Assembly (NCBI GenBank): GCA_016218905.1
Contig: JACRCS010000279.1
Location: forward strand, 1 to 48,189
Direction of reading: 5' to 3'
Origin: Deltaproteobacteria bacterium
GTDB taxonomy: Bacteria; Desulfobacterota_C; Deferrisomatia; Deferrisomatales; JACRMM01
Length of the DNA stretch: 48,189 bases
Positions within the stretch are counted from its first letter, which is position 1, and each line of letters opens with the position of its first letter. Of this stretch, positions 10,021-18,497 are shown one piece after another. The position numbers and the translations under genes were made by a program. The notes beneath the pieces are model-generated. The model saw only the letters and a list, made by a program, of their open reading frames with translations, was not told the origin of the DNA and did no database searches.

Positions 10021-10059
10021 GCCCGGGAGAGATCAGGCAGGGATGCCCGGGAGCGATCA
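10021..10059. repeat. Two-copy 15-bp direct repeat
   Basis: GCCCGGGAGAGATCA at 10021-10035 recurs as GCCCGGGAGCGATCA at 10045-10059, a 24-bp period with one mismatch. It adjoins the 26-bp repeat pair. Confidence 0.6.
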
Positions 10060-10108
10060 CGTGCACGTCCGTGGCTGCTTGAACTAGAAACTACAGAGGA
10101 GTCGTCGA

Positions 10109-10498
10109 ATGGACATGGAGATCACGTTTCCCGGTGGACTCGCGGTGGACGCGCACTACAAGGGCTTCACGGTACATACGGACCAGGCCCCGGCGTCCGG
10201 AGGCGGAGGCAGCGCGCCTTCTCCCTTCGACGTGTTCCTCTCCTCCGTCGGCACCTGCGCCGGGTTCTTCGCCCTCCGGTTCTGCCGGGAGCGGCAGATC
10301 GACACCTCCGGGCTGAAGGTGGGCCTCGACTTCGAGCGGAACCCGGAGACGAAGAGGGTGTCGAGGGTCCGAATCGAGGTGAAACTGCCGCCGGCTTTTC
10401 CGGAGAAGTACCGGGAGGCGATCGTGAGGGCTGTGGAGGGCTGCACTGTGAAACGCCACATCCAGGACCCGCCGGTGTTCGAGACCGTGGCCGTGTAG
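10109..10498 (+). CDS. OsmC/Ohr-family protein
   Basis: This is a 129-residue protein of the OsmC/Ohr superfamily of small cytoplasmic thiol-dependent peroxidase-like proteins. The two family cysteines are present, one in PFDVFLSSVGTCAGFFALRF and the second in VEGCTVKRH near the C terminus. The spacing suits the YhfA-like subgroup, whose substrates are poorly defined, more than the classic Ohr group. The start is ATG 10109; a second ATG follows two codons later. The gene stands alone, with a heptamer repeat cluster just after its stop. Confidence 0.85.
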   Translation: MDMEITFPGGLAVDAHYKGFTVHTDQAPASGGGGSAPSPFDVFLSSVGTCAGFFALRFCRERQIDTSGLKVGLDFERNPETKRVSRVRIEVKLPPAFPEKYREAIVRAVEGCTVKRHIQDPPVFETVAV

Positions 10499-10506
10499 CG
10501 GCCACG

Positions 10507-10665
10507 GTCGGTTGTCGGTTTTCGGCAATGGACCGAGGCGGGGCGGCCCAGTAGAATGGGCCGCGATTCTGCGCGTGGGGTGGACTTCCTGGACTCAGTG
10601 GACTTCGTGGGCGCTGTGGACCCGCGGCTCCCCAAAACCGACAACCGACAACTGACAACCGACAA
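10507..10665. repeat. Inverted CCGACAA heptamer arrays around a 9-bp tandem repeat
   Basis: At 10507-10527 are GTCGGTT, GTCGGTT, TTCGGCA. At 10638-10665 are CCGACAA, CCGACAA, CTGACAA, CCGACAA, the reverse-complement family. Between them (10581-10622) is a 9-bp tandem repeat: TGGACTTCC, TGGACTCAG, TGGACTTCG, TGGGCGCTG. The right array ends 5 bp before the ATG of the next gene and displaces any Shine-Dalgarno sequence. Confidence 0.85.
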
Positions 10666-10670
10666 CCCGC

Positions 10671-11471
10671 ATGTGCACGCTCCACCTCTTCTACCGCGTC
10701 TTCCCCTCGGCTCCCGTGCTTTTCGCGGCCAACCGCGACGAGAACCTGGACCGCTCCTGGCGGGAGCCCGCTCGGCTCTCGTCGGACCCTCCGGTCTTCG
10801 GTCCGCGGGACGGCTCGGCCGGCGGGACCTGGCTGGGCCTCGGCGCGTCGGGGCTCCTGGTGAGCCTCGCCAACCACTTCGGAACGCTCGGGAGCGGTCA
10901 ATCCCTCTGCTCCCGCGGGTTTTTCGTGGCCGAGGTCCTCCGGAGGAAGACGGCCCGGGAGGCGGCCCGCTTCGCCGCCGAGGCGGCTCCCCGGTGCAAG
11001 GCCTTCACGCTCCTCCTCGCCGACCCCGATGAGGCGTACGTCGTCGACTCCAGCCCTCGAGGTTTCGCCCGCCACCGGCTCGGCGCCGGAACCCACGTGA
11101 TCACCAATGCGCCGTTCGGAGACCCGGGCGACGCCAAGGCGGCCCGTTCCCGCCGGCGGATGGCCGCCCTGGGAGAAGGCGAGCCGCCCTCGCTGCAAGA
11201 CCTCGCCGCCTTTCTCTCCGACCACGAGCCGGCGGCTCCGGAGACCACCTCCCTCTGTGTTCACCCCAAGGACGGCGACCGCTTCGGCACCTCCTCCGCG
11301 AGCGTCGTTCAGCTCGGCGCCGAGGGGGAGGTCCAGCGGTTCCTCTTCTGCGCCGGCCCGCCGTGTTCCGGAAGCTGGTCGGATCGGACGGAGGAGTGCC
11401 GTTCGTCGCTTCGCGACGAGCTCTTAGCCCCCCTCCCACGCCTGTCCGGGGCCTTATCTCCTAACCGCTAA
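10671..11471 (+). CDS. NRDE (TANGO2-like) family protein
   Basis: This is a 266-residue protein of the NRDE/TANGO2 family. It starts MCTLHLFYRVFPSAPVLFAANRDE, with the family-naming motif NRDE at 20-23 and the conserved Cys2. GGTWLGLGASGLLVSLAN follows, then a C-terminal TTSLCVHP block. Human TANGO2 is linked to lipid and haem handling, but the bacterial role is not established. No ribosome site is visible because a heptamer array lies immediately upstream, so initiation may be weak or leaderless. The last residues (ALSPNR) and the TAA stop fall in another heptamer array, which may have replaced the original C terminus. Confidence 0.85.
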   Translation: MCTLHLFYRVFPSAPVLFAANRDENLDRSWREPARLSSDPPVFGPRDGSAGGTWLGLGASGLLVSLANHFGTLGSGQSLCSRGFFVAEVLRRKTAREAARFAAEAAPRCKAFTLLLADPDEAYVVDSSPRGFARHRLGAGTHVITNAPFGDPGDAKAARSRRRMAALGEGEPPSLQDLAAFLSDHEPAAPETTSLCVHPKDGDRFGTSSASVVQLGAEGEVQRFLFCAGPPCSGSWSDRTEECRSSLRDELLAPLPRLSGALSPNR

Positions 11472-11474
11472 CAC
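11453..11474. repeat. Short heptamer array at the NRDE gene stop codon
   Basis: CTTATCT (11453) is followed by CTAACCG (11461) and CTAACAC (11468). The gene's TAA stop at 11469-11471 is inside the last unit. This is the same CTAACNN family as at 2396 and 17209. Confidence 0.7.
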
Positions 11475-11490
11475 CTGCTCCTCAAATTCA

Positions 11491-11519
11491 TTGACGCACG
11501 CTCCCCAGGCTGCTAAAAG
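11491..11519 (+). promoter_or_regulatory. Probable sigma-70 promoter of rpsT
   Basis: TTGACG at 11491-11496 and TAAAAG at 11514-11519 are 17 bp apart, with a TGC extended -10 motif. Transcription would start near 11526, giving an rpsT leader of about 40 nt. Confidence 0.6.
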
Positions 11520-11565
11520 TTCACCTTTTCCGGCTTTACCGACAAAACGCACGACGGAGGCACCC

Positions 11566-11838
11566 TTGGCTCACCACAAGTCCGCCATCAAGAAGATCCG
11601 CCGGGACGAGAAGGCCCGCCTTCGCAATAAGGCCGTCCGGACCCGGTTCCGCAACCTGATCAAGGCTGTCCGGGAGGCCGTCGACAAGGGCGACTCCGAG
11701 CAGGCGAAGCAGGCCCTCGCCGTGGCCGCGCCGTACCTCCAGAAGGCCGCCACCAAGGGGATCATCCACAAGAACAAGGCCGCCCGAGACATCTCGCGCC
11801 TCACGAAGCACGTCGAGGCGCTCTCCGTGACGAAGTAG
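11566..11838 (+). CDS. rpsT: Small ribosomal subunit protein bS20
   Basis: S20 binds 16S rRNA early in 30S assembly. The 90-residue, very basic protein reads (M)AHHKSAIKKIRRDEKARLRN and ends with the helical SRLTKHVEALSVTK. It starts at TTG 11566, five bases after GGAGG; the in-frame upstream extension does not resemble S20. In E. coli rpsT also starts with UUG, which is part of its translational autocontrol. A bidirectional terminator about 100 bp downstream separates it from holA. Confidence 0.95.
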   Translation: MAHHKSAIKKIRRDEKARLRNKAVRTRFRNLIKAVREAVDKGDSEQAKQALAVAAPYLQKAATKGIIHKNKAARDISRLTKHVEALSVTK

Positions 11839-11943
11839 CTCCCGGCGGGACGAACGGCTGCCGGGGCGCAGGGCACCCGGCGTTTCGGGTGTCGTCGAGG
11901 GAGTACCGCGCCGGGTCCTGGCCGGGCGCAGCGAAGAGGCACG

Positions 11944-11977
11944 AAAGGGGTCGGAGCGGAAGGCGCCGGCCCCTTTT
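11944..11977. terminator. Bidirectional terminator between rpsT and holA
   Basis: An 11-bp stem AAAGGGGTCGG / CCGGCCCCTTT (one G-T pair) has an 11-nt loop, with a T-run on both strands. It can end rpsT (plus) and the leuS-lptE-holA operon (minus). Confidence 0.75.
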
Positions 11978-12963
11978 CAGTCTTTCCCGTCCGCCTTCCG
12001 CGCCGGCCGGCAGAGCTCGAGGACGAGCCTGTCCAGCACTTCCTTTCCGGACCCGGTCTTGAGCGCCAGATCCGCTCGCAGGAACGCCTTGAACGCGGCC
12101 TCGAGCTCCTCTTCCTTCCACCCCTTGGCTTGCCGGAGCAGGTTTTCCGCCACGAAGGGCGGCACTCCCAGGGCCGGAGCTGCGCTCCTGCCGTCGACCC
12201 GGCCCCCGTGCTTGCGGAGGAGCTCCCGGCCGATCCACAGGGAGCGGAAGTGGCGGACGATCATGTAGAGGAGCCGAACGGCGGGCTCGCCGAGCTCCGT
12301 GAGGCGCCGCAGCGTGCGGGCCGCCGGGGCGAGCTCCCGCCTGCCGAGCGCGTCGCAGAGGGCGAAGACGGTCGTCCCCCGGGATTCGGAGACGAGCTTC
12401 TCCACGTCCTCCGCCGAGACCCGCCCCCGCTCGCCTGCGAAAGCGCGCAGCTTTTCGATCTCCCGCGACAAGAGTTGGAGGTCCGTACCCACCCGCAGCG
12501 CCAGGGTCTGGGCGACGTCCCGGGAGGCCTCGATCCCCGCTTCCTTCAGCAGGTCCGACGCCCACCTGGCGAGCTCCCGGTCGGCGGGATGGCGACACTC
12601 CACCACCCGCGCGAGCTTCTCGAGGGCTTTGCCGTGGCGCGTGCGCCGGTCGAGCTCGGCGGCCACGAGCACGAGGCAGGTGGATGGGTTCGGGGACTCG
12701 AGGTACGGGAGGAGAGGCTGCCACGCCTCGGCCGACCAGAGGTGGGCGTTGCGGACGAGCACGAGCCGCCGGCCCCCGAGGAACGGAAGGGTCTTGGCGG
12801 CAGCCACGACCTTGGATACCGGGGCTTCCGGCGCTTCGAAGAGCTCCCGGTTGAAGTCCGACGCGCCGCCGGCGAGCACCTCCGCCTCGATGGCCCGAAG
12901 GGCGCGGTCGACGAGGAAGGTCTCGTCGCCGTAGATGTAGACGACCGGAGCGGCCGAGCTCAT
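11977..12963 (-). CDS. holA: DNA polymerase III delta subunit
   Basis: HolA is the clamp-loader subunit that opens the beta clamp. The 328-residue protein starts APVVYIYGDETFLVDRALRAIE and has the degenerate RecA-like first domain (FLGGRRLVLVRNAHLW). The middle domain carries DLQLLSREIEKLRAFAGERG and SAEDVEKLVSESRGTTVFAL, typical of the delta subunit. The C-terminal collar domain follows (RLLYMIVRHFRSLW ... KGWKEEELEAAFKAFLRADLALKTG). Its ATG overlaps the lptE stop by 4 bp. holA next to lptE and leuS is a widespread bacterial arrangement. Confidence 0.93.
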   Translation of the reverse strand: MSSAAPVVYIYGDETFLVDRALRAIEAEVLAGGASDFNRELFEAPEAPVSKVVAAAKTLPFLGGRRLVLVRNAHLWSAEAWQPLLPYLESPNPSTCLVLVAAELDRRTRHGKALEKLARVVECRHPADRELARWASDLLKEAGIEASRDVAQTLALRVGTDLQLLSREIEKLRAFAGERGRVSAEDVEKLVSESRGTTVFALCDALGRRELAPAARTLRRLTELGEPAVRLLYMIVRHFRSLWIGRELLRKHGGRVDGRSAAPALGVPPFVAENLLRQAKGWKEEELEAAFKAFLRADLALKTGSGKEVLDRLVLELCRPARKADGKD

Positions 12964-13484
12964 CTTTGCGGGTCCCGATCCAGGGTCAGGGCGACGCGGC
13001 GCAGGATCTCCCGCGAGAGATCGTCCACGAGCCGATCGAGGGCGATCTCCTTGGCCCGCTGGGTGGCCTCCACCGTCAGGCCCGACACGAACTCCCGATC
13101 GCCCCGGATCTTCATGCTCTTCCAGAGGATGCGCCCGTCCGGGCGGGCGAGCGTCGCCTCCACCTCGGCGTGTAGGAGGTACTGCCGCGGCCGGTCCGGC
13201 GCCGCGAACGCAACGGCGGTCTCGGTGACGGAAGCGATGCGGACCGTCAGGAGCCCCCGCGCGGTCGCTCGGGCCGCGAGCCCCTCCCCCGCGTGATCGA
13301 CCGCTTCCTTCGCGAGAGACGCCCTCAGGCGGGCGCCGAGGAGCGGCTGATCGCTCCCGTCCTCCACCGGCCCCACCCAGAGCCCCTGGAGCTCCGCGGC
13401 GGAGCGGGTCCCCACCAGGTGGTACCCGCACCCCGCCAGGAGGACGAAGACAAGGGCGGCGGCTCGGCGGGCGAAGACCGCCAT
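12960..13484 (-). CDS. lptE: LPS-assembly lipoprotein LptE
   Basis: LptE plugs the LptD barrel and helps place lipopolysaccharide in the outer membrane. From ATG 13484 the protein is 174 residues, with a lipoprotein signal MAVFARRAAALVFVLLAGC and cleavage before the Cys at 19. GYHLVGT follows the lipidated Cys as in LptE proteins. A longer TTG start at 13511 is possible but would extend the signal peptide and overlap leuS. The gene sits between leuS and holA, which strongly supports the call. It implies that the organism makes LPS. Confidence 0.88.
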   Translation of the reverse strand: MAVFARRAAALVFVLLAGCGYHLVGTRSAAELQGLWVGPVEDGSDQPLLGARLRASLAKEAVDHAGEGLAARATARGLLTVRIASVTETAVAFAAPDRPRQYLLHAEVEATLARPDGRILWKSMKIRGDREFVSGLTVEATQRAKEIALDRLVDDLSREILRRVALTLDRDPQR

Positions 13485-13500
13485 GGTCGCGGCCCGGGCC

Positions 13501-16065
13501 TCAGCGGACAACGAGGCTGAGGAGGCGGCCCGGGACGTAGACGGCCTTCACGAGCTCCTTCCCCTCGAGGAACCGGCGCACGTTCTCGTCCTCGAGAGCC
13601 CGGTCCTTCACCTGCTCCTGGGACGCTTCGGGCGGGACCTCCAGCCGGCCTCGGACCTTCCCGTTCACCTGCACCACGACCGTGATCGCCTCCCGGATGA
13701 GCGCGGAGGGGTCCGCCTCCGGCCACGGCTCGTCGGAGAGCCGCGGCGCATTGCCGAGCCCCTCCCAGAGCTCCTCGGCCGCGTGGGGGACCATGGGCGA
13801 GAGGAGCTTCAGGAGCGCCTCCACCGCCTCGCGGAAGACGGCCCGGTCGGCCTCGGTCGCCGGCGCGAAGGGGCCCATCTCGTTCACGAGCTCCATCGCC
13901 GCGGCGATCGCCGTGTTGAAGTGGAACCGATCCTCGATGTTGTCGGTCACCCGGACGATCGTCTCGTGGACCTTTCCCCGCAGCTTCTTCTGACCGGGCG
14001 TCAGCTCCCCTCCCGACCACGGGCGGGTCTCCGCGAGCCATTCCGCGTTGTCGGCCACGAGCTTCCAGATCCGCCGCAGGAACCGGTAGGCTCCCTCGAC
14101 GCCCTCGTCGTTCCACTCGAGGTCCTTCTCCGGGGGCGCCGCGAAGAGGCTGAAGAGACGCGCCGTGTCCGCGCCGTACCGGGCGATCAGGCGCTCGGGG
14201 TCCACGAGGTTCTTCTTGGACTTGCTCATCTTCTCGGTGCGGCCGCGGTCGACCTCGCGCCCGCACTGGGTGCACCGGCCCTCGGAGACGTCCTCCGGGA
14301 AGAGCCACCCGTGCTCCGGGCAGCGCTGGGTCTCCATGCAGACCATGCCCTGAGTCAGGAGGTTCGTAAACGGCTCGGTCACGTTCGCGACTCCCAGGTC
14401 CCGCAGGACGCGCGTGTAGAAGCGCGAATAGAGGAGGTGGAGGACCGCGTGCTCGATCCCGCCGATGTACTGGTCGACCGGCATCCAGTGCTCGGCCCGG
14501 CGGTCGAGCATGCCCTCATGGAAGTCCGGGCACGCGTAGCGGGCGAAGTACCAGGAGCTCTCGACGAAGGTGTCCATCGTGTCGGTCTCCCGCCTCGCCG
14601 GCCGGCCGCACCCGGGGCAGGACGTCTCGTGGAAGGAGGGGATCTCCGCCAGCGGCAGCACCCGCCCCTCGGGAAAGTCGACGTCTTCCGGGAGGACGAC
14701 CGGCAGCTCGCTCTCCGGGACGGGCACGATGCCGCAAGCCTCGCAGTGGACCACGGGGATCGGTGCGCCCCAGTACCGCTGGCGCGAGATCCCCCAGTCC
14801 CGCAGCCGGTAGGTCACGGCCTTTTGGCCGCGGCCGATCTCGCTCAGCCGATCGGCGATCGCCCCCATGGCGTCCAGGTTGGCGAGCCCCGTGAAGGAGC
14901 CCGAGTTCACGAGGACGCCCTCCCCCTCGTACGCCTCGGTCATCGCGTCGGCGTCGAGCGGCTCGCCCTTGGGCTGGATCACCACCTGCACCGCGATCCC
15001 GTACTTCCGGGCGAAGTCGAAGTCGCGCTGGTCGTGGGCCGGCACCGCCATGACGGCACCGGTCCCGTACTCCATGAGGACGAAGTTCGCCACGTAGATG
15101 GGGACCCTGGCTCCGGTGAGGGGGTGGCGGGCGTAGGCGCCCGTGAAGCGCCCGGCCTTCTCGTACTCCTCGGCAACCCGCTTCGCCTTGTCTTCGCGCT
15201 TCACGCGCTCGATGAAGGCGCGCACCTCCGCCTCCTGCGACTTCCCGTCGATCAGCTCGGGAATCATCGGGTGCTCGGGGGCGAGGCTCATGAACGTAAC
15301 GCCGTAGAGGGTGTCGGGTCGCGTCGTGAAGATCCTCAGGGCGTCCTCCCGGCCCTCCAGCGGGAACTCCACCCCCGCGCCGTACGACTTCCCGATCCAA
15401 TTGCGCTGCATCGTAAGCACCTGGGGCGGCCAGCCGGGGAGCTTCTCCGTCCACTCCAGGAGCTCGTCGGCGTACTCGGTGATCCGGAAGAACCAGCCGA
15501 AGAGCTCCTTCTCCCGCACCGCGTTGCTGCACCGCCAGCAGCAGCCCTGCTCCACCTGCTCGTTGGCGAGCACGGTCTCGCAGCTGTCGCACCAGTTCAC
15601 CCGGGTCTTCTTTCGGACCGCGAGCCCCTTCTCCAGCATCCGGAGGAAGAGCCACTGCTCCCAACGATAGTAGGAGGGGTCGCAGGTGGCGAGCTCCCGG
15701 TCCCAGTCGTACGAGAACCCCATCCGGCGAAGCTGCCCGCGCATGTACTCGATGTTCTGCCGGGTCCATCGGGCCGGGTGGATGCCGTGCTGGATGGCCG
15801 CGTTCTCCGCGGGCATGCCGAAGGCGTCCCAGCCCATGGGGTGGAGGACCTCGAAGCCCCTCATCCGCTTGTACCGGGCCACCACGTCGCCGATGGTGTA
15901 GTTGCGGACGTGGCCCATGTGGATGCGCCCGGACGGGTAAGGGAACATCTCCAGGACGTAGTACTTCGGCTTCGCATCCCCTTCGCGGGCCGCGAACGTC
16001 TTCTCCTCGGACCAGCGCCGCTGCCACTTCTCCTCGACGGCCTGGGGGTGGTACCTGGCTTCCAT
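13501..16065 (-). CDS. leuS: Leucyl-tRNA synthetase
   Basis: This is a class Ia synthetase of 854 residues, the bacterial type. The HIGH-type motif is [15 protein letters not shown] (HMGH at 49-52). The CP1 editing domain follows, with [20 protein letters not shown] and [10 protein letters not shown]. The KMSKS loop reads EKMSKSKKN. Zinc-type cysteine pairs are present ([22 protein letters not shown]). The start ATG 16065 is preceded by GGAGAGGAGCGGAAG. It heads the leuS-lptE-holA operon. Confidence 0.98.
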   Translation of the reverse strand: MEARYHPQAVEEKWQRRWSEEKTFAAREGDAKPKYYVLEMFPYPSGRIHMGHVRNYTIGDVVARYKRMRGFEVLHPMGWDAFGMPAENAAIQHGIHPARWTRQNIEYMRGQLRRMGFSYDWDRELATCDPSYYRWEQWLFLRMLEKGLAVRKKTRVNWCDSCETVLANEQVEQGCCWRCSNAVREKELFGWFFRITEYADELLEWTEKLPGWPPQVLTMQRNWIGKSYGAGVEFPLEGREDALRIFTTRPDTLYGVTFMSLAPEHPMIPELIDGKSQEAEVRAFIERVKREDKAKRVAEEYEKAGRFTGAYARHPLTGARVPIYVANFVLMEYGTGAVMAVPAHDQRDFDFARKYGIAVQVVIQPKGEPLDADAMTEAYEGEGVLVNSGSFTGLANLDAMGAIADRLSEIGRGQKAVTYRLRDWGISRQRYWGAPIPVVHCEACGIVPVPESELPVVLPEDVDFPEGRVLPLAEIPSFHETSCPGCGRPARRETDTMDTFVESSWYFARYACPDFHEGMLDRRAEHWMPVDQYIGGIEHAVLHLLYSRFYTRVLRDLGVANVTEPFTNLLTQGMVCMETQRCPEHGWLFPEDVSEGRCTQCGREVDRGRTEKMSKSKKNLVDPERLIARYGADTARLFSLFAAPPEKDLEWNDEGVEGAYRFLRRIWKLVADNAEWLAETRPWSGGELTPGQKKLRGKVHETIVRVTDNIEDRFHFNTAIAAAMELVNEMGPFAPATEADRAVFREAVEALLKLLSPMVPHAAEELWEGLGNAPRLSDEPWPEADPSALIREAITVVVQVNGKVRGRLEVPPEASQEQVKDRALEDENVRRFLEGKELVKAVYVPGRLLSLVVR

Positions 16066-16129
16066 CTTCCGCTCCTCTCCGAGCGCCCGGAAACGCCCTC
16101 CCGGCGCGAAAAAGGCTCAAGGGGACCGG

Positions 16130-16158
16130 ACGTTAGCACACGCCCCCGGGCAATTCAA
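16130..16158 (-). promoter_or_regulatory. Probable leuS promoter
   Basis: On the minus strand, TTGAAT (16158-16153) and TAACGT (16135-16130) are 17 bp apart, with a TGC extended -10. No T-box or leader peptide was seen in the short leader. Confidence 0.5.
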
Positions 16159-16171
16159 CCCGAGGGGAAAC

Positions 16172-16379
16172 CCAGAATCCACCGCCTCATTCTCGGACGA
16201 CGGTGGCCGGGGTCCTCCAGCGTAGGCAACGTGGCCGCACCAACGCCCTAGAAACGCCCACCCGATGCCCCGGAGTCCCACGTCGGAAACCCGAGCGGAG
16301 AACGGGCAACGTTTGAATCCCGGCATTGCGTTCCCGGAGTCGGAGGATCCCGGCCATCGTCGTTGGCGGTGGATTCTGG
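16172..16379. repeat. Long imperfect inverted repeat upstream of the ICMT-like gene
   Basis: The left arm (16172-16218) and right arm (16342-16379) match as a 15-bp perfect block (CCAGAATCCACCGCC / its complement) plus a 23-bp block with three mismatches. The left arm carries a 9-bp insertion. The arms enclose 123 bp with no recognisable coding capacity. This may be a decayed miniature mobile element or a large regulatory structure. The 427-bp leuS/ICMT intergenic region holds this repeat, the leuS promoter and nothing else I can support. Confidence 0.75.
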
Positions 16380-16492
16380 AAACCAGTTGCGGCGATTCAA
16401 AAGCGGACGAAACTTTCCCTATCGCTCGTCAGGGTGCGGTGCCATCATGCTTCTGACGCTGGATCAAGGACCGCTCCGCCGCAGGATCGAGC

Positions 16493-17113
16493 ATGGCTCG
16501 AGCGCAACTCTTCTTCGCTTCCCGCCTCGTCCATTTCGTGACGGCCGTGTCCATGGGCTCGCTCTACGTCATCTTCGCGGCCGCTCACATCGCGGCGTTC
16601 TCGAAGACCGGCAAGGTCCAGCTCTTGTTTCTCGTGGTCTCCGAGGCCGTCCTCGCCGCCCTCTTCGTTTTCCGAACGCCCCCGAAAGATTACGCGAGAA
16701 GTCCCGTCGTCTGGCTCATCGCAGCGGTGGGCGCGTATCTCCCTCTCGGACTTCGCCCGACCTCTCTTTCTATGTTTCCCGGTGCGGATTGGGGCGTGGC
16801 CGTCGGCACCGCGATGCAGATGGCGGGATTACTTTCGCTAAACCGCAGCTTCGCGATCGTGCCGGCGCTGAGAAAAATCAAGACGGGCGGTCTTTATCGC
16901 TGGGTGCGCCACCCTATCTACGCGAGCTACTTCCTTCTCCATACCTCCTACGTAGCGGGAAACCTCTCCTTACGAAATGTCGCCATCTGGCTCCTCGTAT
17001 CCATCCTGCTCATCGTCCGGCTGCATCTCGAGGAGGAACATCTGTCTGCCGATCCGGCGTACCTCGAGTATCGGAGCCGGGTCCGTTGGCGGCTCTTTCC
17101 TTTCCTGTACTAG
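16493..17113 (+). CDS. ICMT-like membrane methyltransferase
   Basis: This is a 206-residue integral membrane protein with about five hydrophobic helices. The C-terminal half carries the motif shared by isoprenylcysteine carboxyl methyltransferases and phospholipid methyltransferases: GGLYRWVRHPIYASYFLLH, then LHLEEEHLSADPAYLEYRSR with the conserved E-E and Y-x-x-Y-x-x-x-V/R pattern. The family binds S-adenosylmethionine at the membrane; bacterial substrates are mostly unknown. The start is ATG 16493. It converges on the HlyD-like gene. Its TAG stop is followed at once by a hairpin element that also occurs in part after the LuxR gene. Confidence 0.8.
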   Translation: MARAQLFFASRLVHFVTAVSMGSLYVIFAAAHIAAFSKTGKVQLLFLVVSEAVLAALFVFRTPPKDYARSPVVWLIAAVGAYLPLGLRPTSLSMFPGADWGVAVGTAMQMAGLLSLNRSFAIVPALRKIKTGGLYRWVRHPIYASYFLLHTSYVAGNLSLRNVAIWLLVSILLIVRLHLEEEHLSADPAYLEYRSRVRWRLFPFLY

Positions 17114-17120
17114 CCTCGTG

Positions 17121-17150
17121 CTCGTCCTGAAAAGTCCCTTTCCGGACGAG
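17121..17150. repeat. Hairpin immediately after the ICMT-like gene
   Basis: The stem CTCGTCC / GGACGAG continues inward as GAAA / TTTC with mismatches. The upstream half (CTCGTGCTCGTCC) recurs directly after the LuxR stop at 25588-25601. It may serve as a terminator. Confidence 0.65.
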
Positions 17151-17155
17151 CGTCA

Positions 17156-17239
17156 TTAGCAATTAGGCGTTAGCTCTCAGTAGATGCGCCCATAATTGCT
17201 TCGTTCTCTTAACGACTAATAGCCAACAGCTAACAGCTG
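17156..17239. repeat. Opposed heptamer arrays in the convergent ICMT/HlyD gap
   Basis: TTAG cores at 17156, 17163 and 17170 (period 7) face CTAA-type units at 17209, 17216, 17223 and 17230 (TTAACGA, CTAATAG, CCAACAG, CTAACAG). This is the same inverted-pair layout as at 1261-1325. Confidence 0.8.
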
Positions 17240-17270
17240 TCCATCCGGAAAGGCACTTTCCGGATGGACA
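17238..17270. terminator. Perfect 15-bp hairpin in the convergent gap
   Basis: TGTCCATCCGGAAAG-GCA-CTTTCCGGATGGACA is a perfect stem with a 3-nt loop, 67 bp downstream of the HlyD-like stop. It is symmetrical, lacks a T-run, and shares the CCGGAAAG/CTTTCCGG core with the hairpin at 17121. It may be a terminator or a mobile palindrome. Confidence 0.65.
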
Positions 17271-17336
17271 CTAGCCTCACCGGTCGTGTGCGGAGGTCCT
17301 GAAATCCACGGGTGGACGTGGAGAAAGGAGGCCGCT

Positions 17337-18497
17337 TCAGAGAAGCCATCCTCGCCGGAGGAGCACGCGCACTTTGACGTCCAGCACCCGAGTCTCGCGC
17401 ACTGACTCTCTGAGGCGGATGCGAGCCCGGACGCTCCTTTGCAGCGGCTCGTAGCGCTTCTGGTACTCTTCCGGATTGGTCGTAACCACGGGATCGATCG
17501 CCTCGATCACTCCTTGTGCGGTTCCGCCGCTCGGAAACTCGACGCTCACAGACCGCCCCGGGAGAACTTCTTTGGCCGCAGAGGAACCGAAGTAGGCCTC
17601 GACGTAAACGTTCCGCGCATCCAGGAGCTCTCCGACGCTCTCGCCCGGCAGCACCACCTCCCCCGGTTTCCGATAAAGGATCGCGAGGACCCCGTCCCGG
17701 GGCGCCAGAAGGGGCGGCAGAGCCGCCGTGCTCTCTGGAACCGGGCGCGCCGCCGCGCCAGCGCGCATCTGAGCCCAACGAAGGTAATCTTCCGTCTCCT
17801 GATCCGGTCGTGCCCGGTCGAGATCCGCGCGGTGCGCGGCGAGCTGCCGGGCGATCTCGGCATCTTCCCGCTTCAGCGCTTCCATCCGAGCCCGCCGAGG
17901 AGCCTCTCCTGCCTCAGGGGGAGCGACGTGACGGAGGTACTCAGGCAGTGTGATCGCCTCTAGTTCGTAGAGCCGCTTCCATCGAGCCGTCTCTTCTTCC
18001 CTGGCGGCTCGGACCTTGCCCGCTTCCTCGATCTCCGCTTCCAGGCTCGCCACTTGCCCCTGCAGGCGGAGATGGTCCCTTTCGAGATCGCGCAGCCGTT
18101 CTGCTATCCGCTCCCTCTGCCGCCGGACCTCGTCCGCGCGACGGCTCCGGAGCCGAGCGACCTCCCCCGCCAATCGAAGCTCGTCGTCAGTGTGATCGAC
18201 GTACCGAGCGCGCTCTTCGCCCTCGAAGGAGACGAGTATCTGTCCTTGCTTCACAGCGTGGTGCTCGGCCGCGTGGAACGCGCGAATCCTGGCTCTCTCG
18301 ACGGATTGAAGCGCGACCCGCTCGCCTCTGAGAAAGCCGGGCCCTTCCACGTAACAGATCTTGCGGAGTCCGAAGCGCGCGCCGAACAGGACGGCAGCGC
18401 ACAAGATCCCGAGGTACAGGATCTTCCCCACGGAAAAGCGGCGACGTTCCCGCTCGGCCGGAGACTTGATGTGACTGCGCAGCTTGCCCAACCTCAC
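17337..18497 (-). CDS. HlyD-like periplasmic adaptor of the polysaccharide locus
   Basis: This is a 386-residue membrane-fusion protein. It has a cytoplasmic basic start, one membrane helix at about 23-40 (VGKILYLGILCAAVLFGA) and a first lipoyl-like half (VERARIRAFHAAEHHAVKQGQILVSFEG). Long coiled coils follow (about 85-165 and 195-235), then the second half-motif LLAPRDGVLAILYRKPGEVVLPGE and a beta-barrel region. Such adaptors bridge inner-membrane exporters to TolC-type channels. No ABC or RND pump is present; the partner here is a glycosyltransferase. That recalls the tripartite secretion proposed for cyanobacterial cellulose. GTG 18497 overlaps the TolC-fusion stop by 4 bp and has AGGAGGTG upstream. 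Confidence 0.85.
   Translation of the reverse strand: MRLGKLRSHIKSPAERERRRFSVGKILYLGILCAAVLFGARFGLRKICYVEGPGFLRGERVALQSVERARIRAFHAAEHHAVKQGQILVSFEGEERARYVDHTDDELRLAGEVARLRSRRADEVRRQRERIAERLRDLERDHLRLQGQVASLEAEIEEAGKVRAAREEETARWKRLYELEAITLPEYLRHVAPPEAGEAPRRARMEALKREDAEIARQLAAHRADLDRARPDQETEDYLRWAQMRAGAAARPVPESTAALPPLLAPRDGVLAILYRKPGEVVLPGESVGELLDARNVYVEAYFGSSAAKEVLPGRSVSVEFPSGGTAQGVIEAIDPVVTTNPEEYQKRYEPLQRSVRARIRLRESVRETRVLDVKVRVLLRRGWLL

Larger units (their letters stand above)
9708..10108. other. Divergent intergenic region rpsB / OsmC-like gene
   Basis: These 401 bp lie between oppositely oriented genes. The rpsB-proximal part should hold its promoter and leader, but I see no convincing -10 box: TTGAAA at 9851-9846 has only a poor -10 partner. 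The other half is made of short direct repeats (next two entries). I see no coding sequence. Confidence 0.6.

Noticed and set aside
13483..16251. A 922-codon open frame on the plus strand opposite leuS
   Set aside because: It is the GC-rich antisense shadow of a certain leuS gene; its Arg/His/Pro/Leu-rich translation resembles no protein family.
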